Of a DNA stretch of 64,000 nucleotides, positions 44,620 to 54,001 are shown in pieces. The stretch's first letter is position 1. Each line of letters opens with the position of its first letter. The DNA is from Brevundimonas bullata (lineage in GTDB: Bacteria > Pseudomonadota > Alphaproteobacteria > Caulobacterales > Caulobacteraceae): contig NZ_QLLC01000014.1 of NCBI RefSeq assembly GCF_003350205.1, positions 1-64,000 on the forward strand, read 5' to 3'. The position numbers and the translations under genes were made by a program. Under the pieces are notes generated by a model that searched no databases, was not told the DNA's origin, and saw nothing but the letters and a program-made list of their open reading frames with translations.

Positions 44620-44903
44620 AGCTGCTGACCGCCAACCGCCTGAACGACGGCCGCGTCATCTATCTGGGCGAGGCTGACGCCGCCGTGGAAGCCATCGACG
44701 CCGCTCGCATTCTGGACGCGGACGCCGCCGAGGCCGCTCTGACTCTGGCCCAGTCTCGACCGGCCGTCTTCGTCAATCCGTATCTGATCGAGGTCGAGGA
44801 CCGCGCGCCCTCGGGCCGCGACCGGCTGAAGGAGCGCATCCGCTCGGTCGGCCCCACCGTCGGCCACAGCCTCGACTTCGCCGCTCGAAACGAGACCCCC
44901 TGA
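44616..44903 (+). CDS. DUF2849 protein
   Basis: 95 aa, no membrane segment. Matches DUF2849 (opening LTANRLNDGRVIYLG, then ARPAVFVNPYLIEV-like core), a small family found almost only between cysG and the sulfite reductase in alphaproteobacteria. Function unknown; likely an accessory or subunit-like factor of sulfite reduction. Overlaps cysG by four bases and cysI by one. Confidence 0.88.
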   Translation: MKLLTANRLNDGRVIYLGEADAAVEAIDAARILDADAAEAALTLAQSRPAVFVNPYLIEVEDRAPSGRDRLKERIRSVGPTVGHSLDFAARNETP

Positions 44904-46570
44904 TGTACCGCTATGACGAGTTCGACGCCGCCCTGGTCCGCGAGCGGATTGCGGAGTTCAGCGATCAGGTCGACCGCCGCAGCAGCGGCGCGCTGACCGA
45001 GGACGAGTTCAAGCCGCTGCGGCTGATGAACGGCGTCTATCTGCAACTGCACGCCTATATGCTGCGCGTCGCCGTTCCCTATGGCGTGATCAGCAGCCGC
45101 CAGATGCGTCGGCTGGCCCATGTGGCCCGCACCTATGACAAGGGCTACGGCCACTTCACCACCCGCACCAACATCCAGTTCAACTGGCCCGCGCTGCAAG
45201 ATCTGCCCGCCATCCTCAGCGATCTGGCCGAGGTCGAGATGCACGCCATCCAGACCTCCGGCAACTGCATCCGCAACGTCACGACCGACGTCTTCGCCGG
45301 CGTCGCCGCCGACGAGATCGAGGACCCGCGCCCCTGGTGCGAGATTGTCCGCCAGTGGTCGACCATCCACCCGGAATTCTCCTTCCTGCCTCGCAAGTTC
45401 AAAATCGCCATCGTCGGCGCGCCCAAGGATCGGGCGGCGGTCCGCACCCATGATGTCGGCCTGCAGATCGTGCGCGGCGAGGACGGCCAAACAGCGTTCC
45501 GCGTCTTCGTCGGCGGCGGTCAGGGTCGTCTGCCCCACATCGCGCAAGAGATCGCACCCGCGGTGCCGGGTCAGTCCCTGCTGGCCTACCTGACCGCCAT
45601 CCTGCGCGCCTACAATCTGCTGGGGCGGCGCGACAACATCCACAAGGCGCGGATCAAGATTCTGGTCGCCGCCATCGGCATCGACGCCTTCCGCGACGAG
45701 GTTGAGCGCCAGTTCGCCATACTTCGTCAGGAAGACCTGCGCATCCCCGACGAGGAGCTGGCCCGCATCCAGGCCTATTTCACGCCGCCGCCGTTCGCAG
45801 ACCTGCCCGCCACCAGCCCCGCCTATGACGCCGCTCGCCGCCTGAACCCCGAGTTCGCCCGCTTCACACGGTCTAACCTGCGCGAGCACAAGCAGGCCGG
45901 CTATGGCGCCGTCATCGTCTCGCTGAAACCCATCGGCGGCGTCCCCGGCGACATCACGGCAGCTCAGATGGATGTCGTCGCCGATCTGGCCGCACGCTTT
46001 TCGTTCCACGAGGTTCGTGCCTCGTACGAACAGAATCTGGTCCTGCCCCACGTCCGGTTGGAGGACGTCCACGCGGTCTGGAGCCGACTGCGCGAAGCCG
46101 GCCTGGCCACGGCCAACGCCGACCTGGCGACCGACATCATCGCCTGCCCCGGCCTCGACTATTGCAGCCTGGCCAACGCCCGCTCCATCCCCGTGGCCCA
46201 GGCCCTGTCGCACCAACTGGCCGACGCCGCCCTGCTGGAAAAACTCGGCCCGGTGCGCATCAACATCAGCGGCTGCATCAACGCCTGCGGCCACCACCAT
46301 GTCGGCCACATCGGCGTCCTCGGCGTCGATCGAAAGGGCGAGGAATACTATCAGATCACCGTCGGCGGCTCGCCAGACGAACAGGCGGCGCTAGGCGAGA
46401 TCGTCGGCCGCAGCCTTCCCGCAGAAGAGGTCGCCCCCGCCATCGCCCGCGCCCTGGATCGCTATCTGGAGATCCGCAACGACGGCGAGCTGTTCATCGA
46501 CACGGTCCGCCGCCTGGGCGCCGATCCCTTCCGCACCGCCATCTATGAGCTGACCGATGCAGCTGCTTGA
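44903..46570 (+). CDS. cysI: Assimilatory sulfite (nitrite/sulfite) reductase
   Basis: 555 aa. Two ferredoxin-like/half domains repeated (about 50-230 and 300-520). The siroheme/4Fe-4S cysteines are at about 414-420 (ACPGLDYCSLA) and 457-461 (GCINACGHHH). Six-electron reduction of sulfite to sulfide; a ferredoxin-dependent donor is likely because no flavoprotein CysJ is encoded here while fdxA and fpr are. The stop lies inside the next gene (14-bp overlap). Confidence 0.93.
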   Translation: MYRYDEFDAALVRERIAEFSDQVDRRSSGALTEDEFKPLRLMNGVYLQLHAYMLRVAVPYGVISSRQMRRLAHVARTYDKGYGHFTTRTNIQFNWPALQDLPAILSDLAEVEMHAIQTSGNCIRNVTTDVFAGVAADEIEDPRPWCEIVRQWSTIHPEFSFLPRKFKIAIVGAPKDRAAVRTHDVGLQIVRGEDGQTAFRVFVGGGQGRLPHIAQEIAPAVPGQSLLAYLTAILRAYNLLGRRDNIHKARIKILVAAIGIDAFRDEVERQFAILRQEDLRIPDEELARIQAYFTPPPFADLPATSPAYDAARRLNPEFARFTRSNLREHKQAGYGAVIVSLKPIGGVPGDITAAQMDVVADLAARFSFHEVRASYEQNLVLPHVRLEDVHAVWSRLREAGLATANADLATDIIACPGLDYCSLANARSIPVAQALSHQLADAALLEKLGPVRINISGCINACGHHHVGHIGVLGVDRKGEEYYQITVGGSPDEQAALGEIVGRSLPAEEVAPAIARALDRYLEIRNDGELFIDTVRRLGADPFRTAIYELTDAAA

Positions 46571-47621
46571 GCAAGTCCAGGACGGGGTCCGCCTGAGCGT
46601 TTCCACGCCCGAGGAAGACGTCCGCGCGGCGGCGACGGCCAACGACAGCCTGATTCTGGAGTTCGAGGCCTTTCGCGACGGGCGCGGCTTCTCGCTGGCG
46701 GCGGTCCTGCGAGGCCTAGGCTATCGCGGTCGCCTGATCGCCGCCGGCAAGGTCCTGCCCGATCAGGCCCGGCACCTGCGCCGCTGCGGCTTCGACGCGG
46801 TCGAGCTGTCGCCCGGCGCAGACCCCGCGCCGTGGCGGCGCATGGATCAGGTGTTCAGCGCCGCCTATCAGCCCGCGTCCGGCGACGACCGACTGGTCTG
46901 GCGTCAGCGCCACACCAACCCCGACGCCGCCCTGGCCGCCCGCCTCAACGCCCAATGGGGCCAGGCCGCCGCCGAAGACCTGCTGCGCGCGGTTCTGGAC
47001 CCTGCCCTGGAGCGCAAGGCCGCCGTCATATCCTCCTTCGGCGCCGAGGCGGCGGTCCTGCTGCATCTGATCTCGCGCGTCCGGCCCGACCTGCCCGTCG
47101 TCTTCCTCGAAACCGGCCAGCACTTCTTCCAGACCCTGGCCTATCGCCGCGAACTGACGGAACGACTGGGCCTGACCGATGTGCGGGACATCAAGCCCGA
47201 GGCCGCCGCCCTGTCCAAGGCCGACCCGCGCGGCGACCTGTGGCGCAGTGCGCCCGACGCCTGCTGCACCATTCGCAAGGTCCAGCCGCTGGCGCAAGCG
47301 CTGGCCGGTTTCGACACCCGCATCACCGGCCGCAAACGCTATCAGAACAGCCACCGCGCCGCGCTCGAACCGTTCGAGGCCGCCGACGGCGTCCTGACCG
47401 TCAACCCGCTCGCCGCCTGGTCAGCCGATCAGACCGAGACCTGGCTGCGCGACCACCAACTGCCGCGTCATCCGCTGGTCGAGCAGGGCTACCCCTCCAT
47501 CGGCTGCTGGCCCTGCACCCGCGCCGTGGAAACAGGCGAGAACGCCCGAGACGGCCGCTGGGCCGGTCAGGAGAAGACCGAGTGCGGCATCCACGAACGG
47601 GCGCTGGCCCCGGCCTGTTGA
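46557..47621 (+). CDS. cysH: DUF934 - APS/PAPS reductase fusion (CysH)
   Basis: 354 aa. Residues about 1-115 are a DUF934 domain (LRGLGYRGRLIAAGKVLPDQ, then RRCGFDAVEL), normally a separate small protein encoded between sulfite reductase and CysH. Residues about 130-354 are CysH with PP-loop-like SFGAEAAVLLHL, the paired cysteines in DACCTIRK (near 235), CxxC in GCWPCTR (near 317) and ECGIH (near 343). The four cysteines bind 4Fe-4S, which identifies an APS-type reductase. The fused form is uncommon and implies that DUF934 works physically with CysH. Confidence 0.9.
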   Translation: MQLLEQVQDGVRLSVSTPEEDVRAAATANDSLILEFEAFRDGRGFSLAAVLRGLGYRGRLIAAGKVLPDQARHLRRCGFDAVELSPGADPAPWRRMDQVFSAAYQPASGDDRLVWRQRHTNPDAALAARLNAQWGQAAAEDLLRAVLDPALERKAAVISSFGAEAAVLLHLISRVRPDLPVVFLETGQHFFQTLAYRRELTERLGLTDVRDIKPEAAALSKADPRGDLWRSAPDACCTIRKVQPLAQALAGFDTRITGRKRYQNSHRAALEPFEAADGVLTVNPLAAWSADQTETWLRDHQLPRHPLVEQGYPSIGCWPCTRAVETGENARDGRWAGQEKTECGIHERALAPAC

Positions 47622-47675
47622 CGCTCGTTTCACACATCGCCGGCCCCTTCCCAAGACCTGATCCAGAGACATCCC

Positions 47676-48695
47676 TTGTCCATCGCCAGCATCATCAACC
47701 TCATCGGCGACACGCCGCTCATCCGCCTGAATCGCCTGTCGGACGCCACCGGCTGCGAGATCTTAGGCAAGGCGGAGTTCCTGAACCCCGGCCAGTCCAT
47801 CAAGGACCGCGCCGCCCTATCCATCGTGCAAAAGGCCAAGGCCTCGGGCGCGTTGCGGCCCGGCGGGGTCATCGTGGAAGGCACAGCGGGCAATACCGGC
47901 ATCGGCCTAGCCCTGGTGGGCGCGGCGCTGGGCCACCGCGTGGTCATCGTCATGCCGCGCACCCAGTCCGAAGAGAAGAAGCTGGCCATCCGCGCCCTGG
48001 GCGCACGGCTGATCGAGGTGGACGCCGCCCCCTTCTCCAGCCCCAACCACTTCGTCCACTACTCCGAAGAAGTGGCGCGCAAGCTGAACCTGACCGAGCC
48101 CCACGGCGCCTTCTGGGCCAATCAGTTCGACAACATCGCCAACCGCGCCGCCCACTATGAAGGCACCGCCGCCGAGATATGGGAACAGACCCAGGGCAAG
48201 GTCGACGCTTTCGTCAGCGCCGTCGGCAGCGGCGGCACGCTGGCCGGCGTCGGCGCCTTCCTGCGCGAACACAACCCGGCGGTGAAGATCGCCCTGGCCG
48301 ACCCGGCGGGCGCCGCGCTGTTCAACTGGTTCACCCAGGGTCAGATGACCGGCGAGGGCAGCTCGATCACCGAGGGCATCGGCGTGGCCCGCATCACCGG
48401 CAACCTCGAAGGCTTCACCCCAGACTTCGCCTATCGGATCGAAGACGCTGAATTCCTGCCCATTCTGTTCGATCTGGTGTCGCACGAGGGTCTGTCGCTC
48501 GGCGGCTCCTCAGGGGTCAATCTGGCGAGCGCCGTGCGGCTGGCGCGCGACCTGGGACCGGGCAAGACCATCGTCACCGTCCTGTGCGATCCCGGCACGC
48601 GCTACGCCTCGCGCCTGTTCAACGCGGAGTTCCTGCGCAGCAAGGGGCTGCCGACCCCGCACTGGGTCAAGGATGATGTGCGCGTGTCGGCGTGA
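47676..48695 (+). CDS. cysK: Cysteine synthase A
   Basis: 339 aa PLP enzyme: O-acetylserine plus sulfide to cysteine. PLP lysine in [10 protein letters not shown] (near 44), the TAGNTG phosphate/substrate loop (near 71), and the [13 protein letters not shown]-phosphate loop. It starts from a TTG; no better start is in frame. The stop overlaps the next gene region. It lies 54 bp after cysH and is likely in the same operon. Confidence 0.94.
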   Translation: MSIASIINLIGDTPLIRLNRLSDATGCEILGKAEFLNPGQSIKDRAALSIVQKAKASGALRPGGVIVEGTAGNTGIGLALVGAALGHRVVIVMPRTQSEEKKLAIRALGARLIEVDAAPFSSPNHFVHYSEEVARKLNLTEPHGAFWANQFDNIANRAAHYEGTAAEIWEQTQGKVDAFVSAVGSGGTLAGVGAFLREHNPAVKIALADPAGAALFNWFTQGQMTGEGSSITEGIGVARITGNLEGFTPDFAYRIEDAEFLPILFDLVSHEGLSLGGSSGVNLASAVRLARDLGPGKTIVTVLCDPGTRYASRLFNAEFLRSKGLPTPHWVKDDVRVSA

Positions 48696-48709
48696 TGGGG
48701 GGCTTGACC

Positions 48710-49720
48710 ATGGACCGTCGCGGCCTTCTGCTCGGCGCCGGAGGCTTGGCCCTCAGCGGCTGCGCCCAGCCCAAGGGCGCCCAGGCCGCCCTGCTCAACG
48801 TCTCCTATGACCCGACGCGTGAGTTCTACCGCGCCTATAACGAAGCCTTCCTCGCCCGTTGGCGCGACGACGGCGGCGCGTCCTTTGCGGTTGAACAGTC
48901 TCACGGCGGCTCCGGCAAGCAGGCCCGCGCCGTCATCGACGGCCTGCCGGGCGACGTCGTCACCCTGGCCCTGGCCTCCGACATCGACGAGATCGCCGCG
49001 CGCGGCCTGATCGCCGCCGACTGGCAGACCCGTCTGCCGAACAACGCCTCGCCCTACACCTCGACCATCGTCTTCCTGGTGCGCAAGGGGAACCCCAAGG
49101 CCATTCACGACTGGCCCGATCTGCTCAAACCCGGCGTCGAAGTCATAACCCCCAATCCCAAGACCTCCGGCGGCGCACGCTGGAACTATCTGGCGGCCTG
49201 GGCCGACGCCCTGCGGCGTCCGGGCGGGACGGAGCCATCGGCGCAAGCCTTCGTCACCGAACTGTTCCGCCGCGTGCCGGTGCTCGACACCGGCGCGCGC
49301 GGGTCGACTACCACCTTCGTCCAGCGCGGCATCGGCGACGTCCTGCTGACGTGGGAGAACGAAGCCTTCCTCGCCGCCCGTGAACTGGGACCGGACAAGG
49401 TCGACATCATCGCCCCGCCCTTCTCCATCCTGGCCGAACCGCCGGTGGCCGTGGTTGACAGCGTCTTGGACCGCAAGGGCACGCGCGACCGCGCCCAAGC
49501 CTACCTGAGCCAACTCTACGACGAACCGGCTCAGGTTCTGGCCGCCCAACACTTCTATCGCCCGCGCAACCCGGTCGTGGCTGCCCGCTTCGCTGACCGG
49601 TTCCCTCAGATCCGCATGGTCGCCATCTCCGACTTCGGCGGCTGGAGCGCGGCTCAGAAGCGCCACTTCGCCGACGGCGGCGTCTTCGACCATATCCATC
49701 AACCCGGCCAACGACCGTGA
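48710..49720 (+). CDS. sbp: Sulfate ABC transporter substrate-binding protein
   Basis: 336 aa. Signal sequence with a lipobox-like LALSGC after [12 protein letters not shown], so probably a lipoprotein; a GGGGGG ribosome site 7 bases before the ATG at 48710 decides the start (an earlier GTG/ATG at 48692 is possible). The periplasmic fold binds sulfate/thiosulfate ([48 protein letters not shown]). The stop overlaps the cysT start by four bases. Confidence 0.93.
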   Translation: MDRRGLLLGAGGLALSGCAQPKGAQAALLNVSYDPTREFYRAYNEAFLARWRDDGGASFAVEQSHGGSGKQARAVIDGLPGDVVTLALASDIDEIAARGLIAADWQTRLPNNASPYTSTIVFLVRKGNPKAIHDWPDLLKPGVEVITPNPKTSGGARWNYLAAWADALRRPGGTEPSAQAFVTELFRRVPVLDTGARGSTTTFVQRGIGDVLLTWENEAFLAARELGPDKVDIIAPPFSILAEPPVAVVDSVLDRKGTRDRAQAYLSQLYDEPAQVLAAQHFYRPRNPVVAARFADRFPQIRMVAISDFGGWSAAQKRHFADGGVFDHIHQPGQRP

Positions 49721-50562
49721 CCCGACAGGCCGGTCGACGTGCCTGGAGAACCCCCAGCCCCCTTCCCGGCTTCTCCCTCTCGCTGGGATTTACGGTCGCC
49801 TATCTGTCGCTCTTCGTCCTCATCCCCCTGACCGCCCTGGCGATCCGGCCTTGGGAGAACGGTTTCGACAACGTCATCGCCGCCGTCGCCTCGCCGCGTG
49901 CCCAGGCGGCCCTGAGGCTCAGCTTCATCGCCGCCGCCGTCGCCGCCGCCGTCAATGCGATCATGGGCGGGCTGCTGGCCTGGGTGCTGACCCGCTACGA
50001 CTTCCCCGGCAAGCGGCTGGCCGATGCGGTGATCGACCTGCCCTTCGCCCTGCCGACGGCGGTGGCCGGCATCGCCCTGACCGCCCTCTACGCCCAGAAC
50101 GGACCCATCGGCGGCCTGCTGGCGCCGCTGGGCGTCAAGATCGCCTACACCCCGGTTGGGGTGGTCGTGGCCATGATCTTCGTCGGCCTGCCCTTCGTCG
50201 TCCGCTCCATCCAGCCCGTACTTCAGGACCTGGATCAGGAGGTCGAGGCCGCGGCCGAGACCCTGGGCGCCTCGCCGTTTCAGCGCGCCACGCGCGTCAT
50301 CCTGCCCGCCGTCCTGCCCGCCCTGCTGTCCGGCGTCGGTCTCGCCTTCGCGCGCGGGGTCGGAGAATACGGCTCGGTCATCTTCATCGCCGGCAACATG
50401 CCGCTGCGGTCAGAGATCGCGCCCCTGCTGATCGTCACCCAGCTGGAGCAGTTCGACTATGCCGGGGCCGCGACCATTGGCATGGCCATGCTGATCCTGT
50501 CCTTTCTCATCCTGCTCGGCTTCAACGGTCTGCAAGGCCTGATCGCGAGGCGGGGCGCATGA
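49717..50562 (+). CDS. cysT: Sulfate ABC transporter permease CysT/CysU
   Basis: 281 aa, six membrane helices. EAA loop [18 protein letters not shown] contacts the ATPase. Starts with GTG inside the sbp stop (GTGA). Inner membrane. Confidence 0.93.
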   Translation: MTRQAGRRAWRTPSPLPGFSLSLGFTVAYLSLFVLIPLTALAIRPWENGFDNVIAAVASPRAQAALRLSFIAAAVAAAVNAIMGGLLAWVLTRYDFPGKRLADAVIDLPFALPTAVAGIALTALYAQNGPIGGLLAPLGVKIAYTPVGVVVAMIFVGLPFVVRSIQPVLQDLDQEVEAAAETLGASPFQRATRVILPAVLPALLSGVGLAFARGVGEYGSVIFIAGNMPLRSEIAPLLIVTQLEQFDYAGAATIGMAMLILSFLILLGFNGLQGLIARRGA

Positions 50563-51422
50563 CGGCCGAAACCCTGCGGCTCTCAGCGGCTCGCCCCCGC
50601 AACCTCAGCCTCGGTCGCGGCCTGCTCATCGGTCTGGCCCTGCTGTGGCTGACGCTCATCGTGTTGGCCCCGCTCAGCGTCATTCTGGTCGAAGCCCTGC
50701 GAAAAGGCCTGGGCGCCGCCGTCGCCAGTCTGTCCCAGCCCGACGTCTGGGCCGCCGCCCGCCTGACCCTGCTGACCACGGCCATCGCCACACCGTTGAA
50801 CGCCGTCTTCGGCCTGGCCGCCGCCTGGTGCGTCACCCGGTTCGACTTTATCGGCAAGACCCTGCTGATGGCGCTGATCGACTTGCCGCTCTCAGTGTCT
50901 CCGGTCATTTCCGGCCTGGTCTGGGTCCTGCTGTTCGGCGCCTCGGGCTGGTTCGCGCCCTGGCTGAACGCCGCCGGTCTCCAGATCATGTTCACCCCGG
51001 TCGCCATTGTCCTGGCGACGATCCTTGTGACCCTGCCCTATGTCGCGCGCGAACTGATCCCCCTGATGCAGCAACAAGGTTCGGACGAGGAACTGGCCGC
51101 CTTGACGCTCGGCGCCCGCCCCTCCGCCATCTTCCTCTTCATCACCCTGCCGAACGTGCGCTGGGCCCTGCTTTACGGCGTGCTGCTGGCTAACGCGCGC
51201 GCCATGGGCGAGTTCGGGGCCGTCTCGGTCGTGTCCGGGCACATTCGCGGCCTGACCAACACCCTGCCGCTGCACGTCGAGATTCTCTACAACGAGTATG
51301 ACTTCGTCGGCGCCTTCGCGACCGCCGCGCTGCTGGCGGTTCTGGCGCTCCTGACCCTGGTTCTGAAGTCCTTCCTCGAGCACCGCCACGCCGACGACCT
51401 CGCCGCGAGGGGGCGGCGCTGA
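50559..51422 (+). CDS. cysW: Sulfate ABC transporter permease CysW
   Basis: 287 aa, six membrane helices and the EAA-type loop DEELAALTLGARPSAIF. The ATG at 50559 overlaps the cysT stop by four bases; the longer in-frame extension upstream lies inside cysT and is not used. Pairs with CysT. Confidence 0.93.
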   Translation: MTAETLRLSAARPRNLSLGRGLLIGLALLWLTLIVLAPLSVILVEALRKGLGAAVASLSQPDVWAAARLTLLTTAIATPLNAVFGLAAAWCVTRFDFIGKTLLMALIDLPLSVSPVISGLVWVLLFGASGWFAPWLNAAGLQIMFTPVAIVLATILVTLPYVARELIPLMQQQGSDEELAALTLGARPSAIFLFITLPNVRWALLYGVLLANARAMGEFGAVSVVSGHIRGLTNTLPLHVEILYNEYDFVGAFATAALLAVLALLTLVLKSFLEHRHADDLAARGRR

Positions 51423-51423
51423 C

Positions 51424-52473
51424 ATGACCCTCGACATTCAGTCCATCACCCGCGCCTATGACGGCCTGCCCGCCCTGGACAACGTCAGCCTGACCGTCCG
51501 AGACGGCGAGTTCCTGGCCCTGCTCGGCCCTTCCGGCTCGGGCAAGACCACGCTTCTACGCATCATGGCCGGGCTGGACCGCCCCTCCGCCGGACAGGTC
51601 CGGTTCAACGGCGAGGACTTCCTGGCCCTCAGCCCGCGCGAGCGCCGCGTCGGCATGGTGTTCCAAAGCTACGCCCTGTTCCGCCACATGACGGTGGCCG
51701 ACAACATCGCCTTCGGCCTGAAGGTCCGCCCGCGCGGATCACGCCCAGCTCGCGCCGAAATCGCCGAGCGCGTCCACGACCTGCTGCGGCTGATCCAGTT
51801 GGAAGGTTACGACGCCCGCTACCCCAGCCAGCTTTCCGGCGGCCAGCGCCAGCGCGTGGCCCTGGCCCGCGCCCTGGCCATCGAACCGCGCCTGCTGCTG
51901 CTGGACGAGCCCTTTGGCGCCCTGGACGCCCGCGTCCGCCGCGACCTGCGTCGCTGGCTGCGTCAGGTCCATGAGCAGACCGGCGTGACGACCGTCCTCG
52001 TCACCCACGATCAGGAAGAGGCGCTGGAGCTGGCGGACCGCGTCGTCATCCTGCGTCAGGGCAAGGTCGAGCAGGTCGACACGCCCCAGGCCCTCTACGA
52101 CCGCCCCGCCTCGGCCTTCGTCCACGACTTCCTCGGCGAAGGCCTCCAGCTTCAGGCCACGGTGGCGCGCGGCGAGGTCATGTCCAGCGACTGGCGCGCC
52201 CCCTCCGACGCCCCCACCGGCGACGCCTTCCTCTGCATCCGCCCCGAAGATCTGGAGGCGAGCGACACGGGCCTGTTCGGCGTGGTCATATCCAGCCTGC
52301 GACGCGGTGACAGGGCGCGCGTCGCCGTGTCCCTGCATGGCCGCAGACTGGAGCTGGACCGCGCCGTCGGCGACCCGCTCACAATCCTCGCTCCCGGAGA
52401 GCCGGTCCGCCTTCACCCCCGCCGTTTTCACGTCCTCGCCGAGCGCGGAGACACCCTGACGAAAAGCGCATGA
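51424..52473 (+). CDS. cysA: Sulfate ABC transporter ATPase CysA
   Basis: 349 aa. Walker [12 protein letters not shown] (near 39), signature [15 protein letters not shown], Walker [14 protein letters not shown]-loop [11 protein letters not shown], and a C-terminal TOBE domain (about 240-345). Energises sulfate uptake. One base separates it from cysW. A truncated FAD gene begins at its stop codon. Confidence 0.94.
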   Translation: MTLDIQSITRAYDGLPALDNVSLTVRDGEFLALLGPSGSGKTTLLRIMAGLDRPSAGQVRFNGEDFLALSPRERRVGMVFQSYALFRHMTVADNIAFGLKVRPRGSRPARAEIAERVHDLLRLIQLEGYDARYPSQLSGGQRQRVALARALAIEPRLLLLDEPFGALDARVRRDLRRWLRQVHEQTGVTTVLVTHDQEEALELADRVVILRQGKVEQVDTPQALYDRPASAFVHDFLGEGLQLQATVARGEVMSSDWRAPSDAPTGDAFLCIRPEDLEASDTGLFGVVISSLRRGDRARVAVSLHGRRLELDRAVGDPLTILAPGEPVRLHPRRFHVLAERGDTLTKSA

Positions 52474-52553
52474 GCGGACCGCCTGTCGCCGTCATCGGCG
52501 CGGGTTTCAGCTGCCTGCTGAGCGTTAGCGATCAATCGTCCTCAGTTTTTTGA
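52470..52553 (+). pseudogene. 27-codon stump of an FAD/NAD-binding gene
   Basis: An ATG overlapping the cysA stop (ATGA) opens the frame [14 protein letters not shown] followed by CLLS, then 9 unrelated residues and TGA at 52551-52553. VIGAGFSG is the first strand and glycine loop of Rossmann FAD proteins; a complete FAD/NAD(P)-binding gene at this operon position is common in relatives (known in general, not shown here). After the glycine loop the sequence is lost and reading runs into the end of the popA-like gene. I see this as a deletion remnant. Confidence 0.6.
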
Positions 52554-53861
52554 CAGGTCAGCCGAGGCCCGTTCCAGAACGGCTGCGGGCGTTTCGCCGT
52601 CCAGCATCTCGGCCACGCCGACGTCAAACTCGACCACGAAGGGCGAGCGATCCTTGCCGGCGTCGAAGGCGGTGCAGGCGATGACCGCCGAAATTCGTTC
52701 GGCCGCCAGACGCGCCGCCCTTGCCCCCGTCGCCGGCAGCACTAGGGCGAACAGCTCAGGCCCGAGACGCGCCGCCGTGTCCTCGACCCGCACCAGGCGT
52801 GACACCATGGCGCCAATCTGCGGCATCGCGCGGTCAAGCCAGCCTCCGCTACGGGCCTGAGCCACCGGCTCGCGCTCAGCCACCCTCAGGACGCATACAG
52901 ACAGGGCGCGATTGCGCGACCGGGCGCCCTCGGCCACTCGGCCCAGGTGCGCCGCGAACAGGTCCCGAGTGAACAGTCCCGTGGCGCTGTCCATCAGGTC
53001 CGAGCCGCGCACGGAATCGAGCGCGCGTCGGATCGCCTGACGGCGACGATGATTGCGCGCAAGGGCTAGAACCCGTTCTGCGGTCTCGTCTTCCGGCGTC
53101 TCGGCGGCGGCGACGTCGGCAAAGCCACGACGGAAGAGATCTTCCAGTTCGACCTCGGCCGCGCCGCGCAAATAAAGGACCAGCGGGATATGATAGAGGC
53201 GGGTGTTCCGCTTCATCCCCGACGCGATCGACAAGGCCGGGGCGTGATCCTGACCGCCCCACAGAACAGCAGCGTCAAACGCCCGCTCGTGCAGATAGTC
53301 AAAGGCGGTATAGGGCGTCGGCGCAGCGACGACCTCGGCGCCGGCGGCCGACAGGGCGTTGGACATGGCCAGGAAGCGACGGTCAGCCGCCCCGGCGGTC
53401 AGGATCTGCAGCGGCGTTTCGCCCAGATCCGGCGCCGTCAACGTCACCCCGTGGGCGGCGAAGGTGGCCTGCCTCAGTCGGAATTCTTCTTCTGCGATGC
53501 CCGCCCGGATCAGCTGCTCCAGCCGCAGGGCGGCCTGCGACGGATGCGGCGGCGACGACATCATCAGGTCCACATCGCCGCCCTCGGCCGCGCTGCTTCC
53601 AATCATGAGGATGGGCAGATAGCGTGGCGCGGCGGCCTTGCGCAGGCGCGCGACAATGTCCTGGCCCTCCAGTCCGCGCGCATCCACGACAGCCGCGTCG
53701 ACCGTCATGTCCTTCAACACCTGTTCGGCAGCGTTCAGGGATCGCCCCGTCAGGGTGGTCCAGCCCAGATGATCCAACCCCTCGCAAAGGGGACCGATCA
53801 GGACGTCATCAACAGCGACGACCAATAGACGCGGATCGGAATCCAAACACTTCTCTCCCAT
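52542..53861 (-). CDS. popA: PopA-like degenerate diguanylate cyclase (REC-REC-GGDEF, c-di-GMP effector)
   Basis: 439 aa. Two receiver-like domains (about 8-125 with Asp in AVVDARG, and about 150-260, degenerate), then a GGDEF fold (about 280-435). The active site reads GPELF instead of GGEEF, so it should not synthesise c-di-GMP; the inhibitory I-site RxxD is intact (RVED, four bases upstream of the motif in the usual RxxD-xxx-R pattern). This matches Caulobacter PopA, which binds c-di-GMP and targets CtrA for ClpXP degradation at S-phase entry. The ATG at 53859-53861 is the best start. Confidence 0.8.
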   Translation of the reverse strand: MGEKCLDSDPRLLVVAVDDVLIGPLCEGLDHLGWTTLTGRSLNAAEQVLKDMTVDAAVVDARGLEGQDIVARLRKAAAPRYLPILMIGSSAAEGGDVDLMMSSPPHPSQAALRLEQLIRAGIAEEEFRLRQATFAAHGVTLTAPDLGETPLQILTAGAADRRFLAMSNALSAAGAEVVAAPTPYTAFDYLHERAFDAAVLWGGQDHAPALSIASGMKRNTRLYHIPLVLYLRGAAEVELEDLFRRGFADVAAAETPEDETAERVLALARNHRRRQAIRRALDSVRGSDLMDSATGLFTRDLFAAHLGRVAEGARSRNRALSVCVLRVAEREPVAQARSGGWLDRAMPQIGAMVSRLVRVEDTAARLGPELFALVLPATGARAARLAAERISAVIACTAFDAGKDRSPFVVEFDVGVAEMLDGETPAAVLERASADLSKN

Positions 53862-54001
53862 GGCCTGGACGGCTCGCCCCCGACGCCGATGCTCCAGGCC
53901 GGGACCATGATACTGATCACGTCGCCGATCTAGCAATGGGGGCCGCAAGAGACAGCGGTGCAAAACCATCGCTGTCTTCGGTGGGTTTCCCCATAGGGCA
54001 A

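Noticed and set aside
44660-46309. 549-codon minus-strand frame opposite sulfite reductase
   Set aside because: Gly/Val/Asp-rich antisense shadow; the plus-strand gene has all its cysteine motifs.
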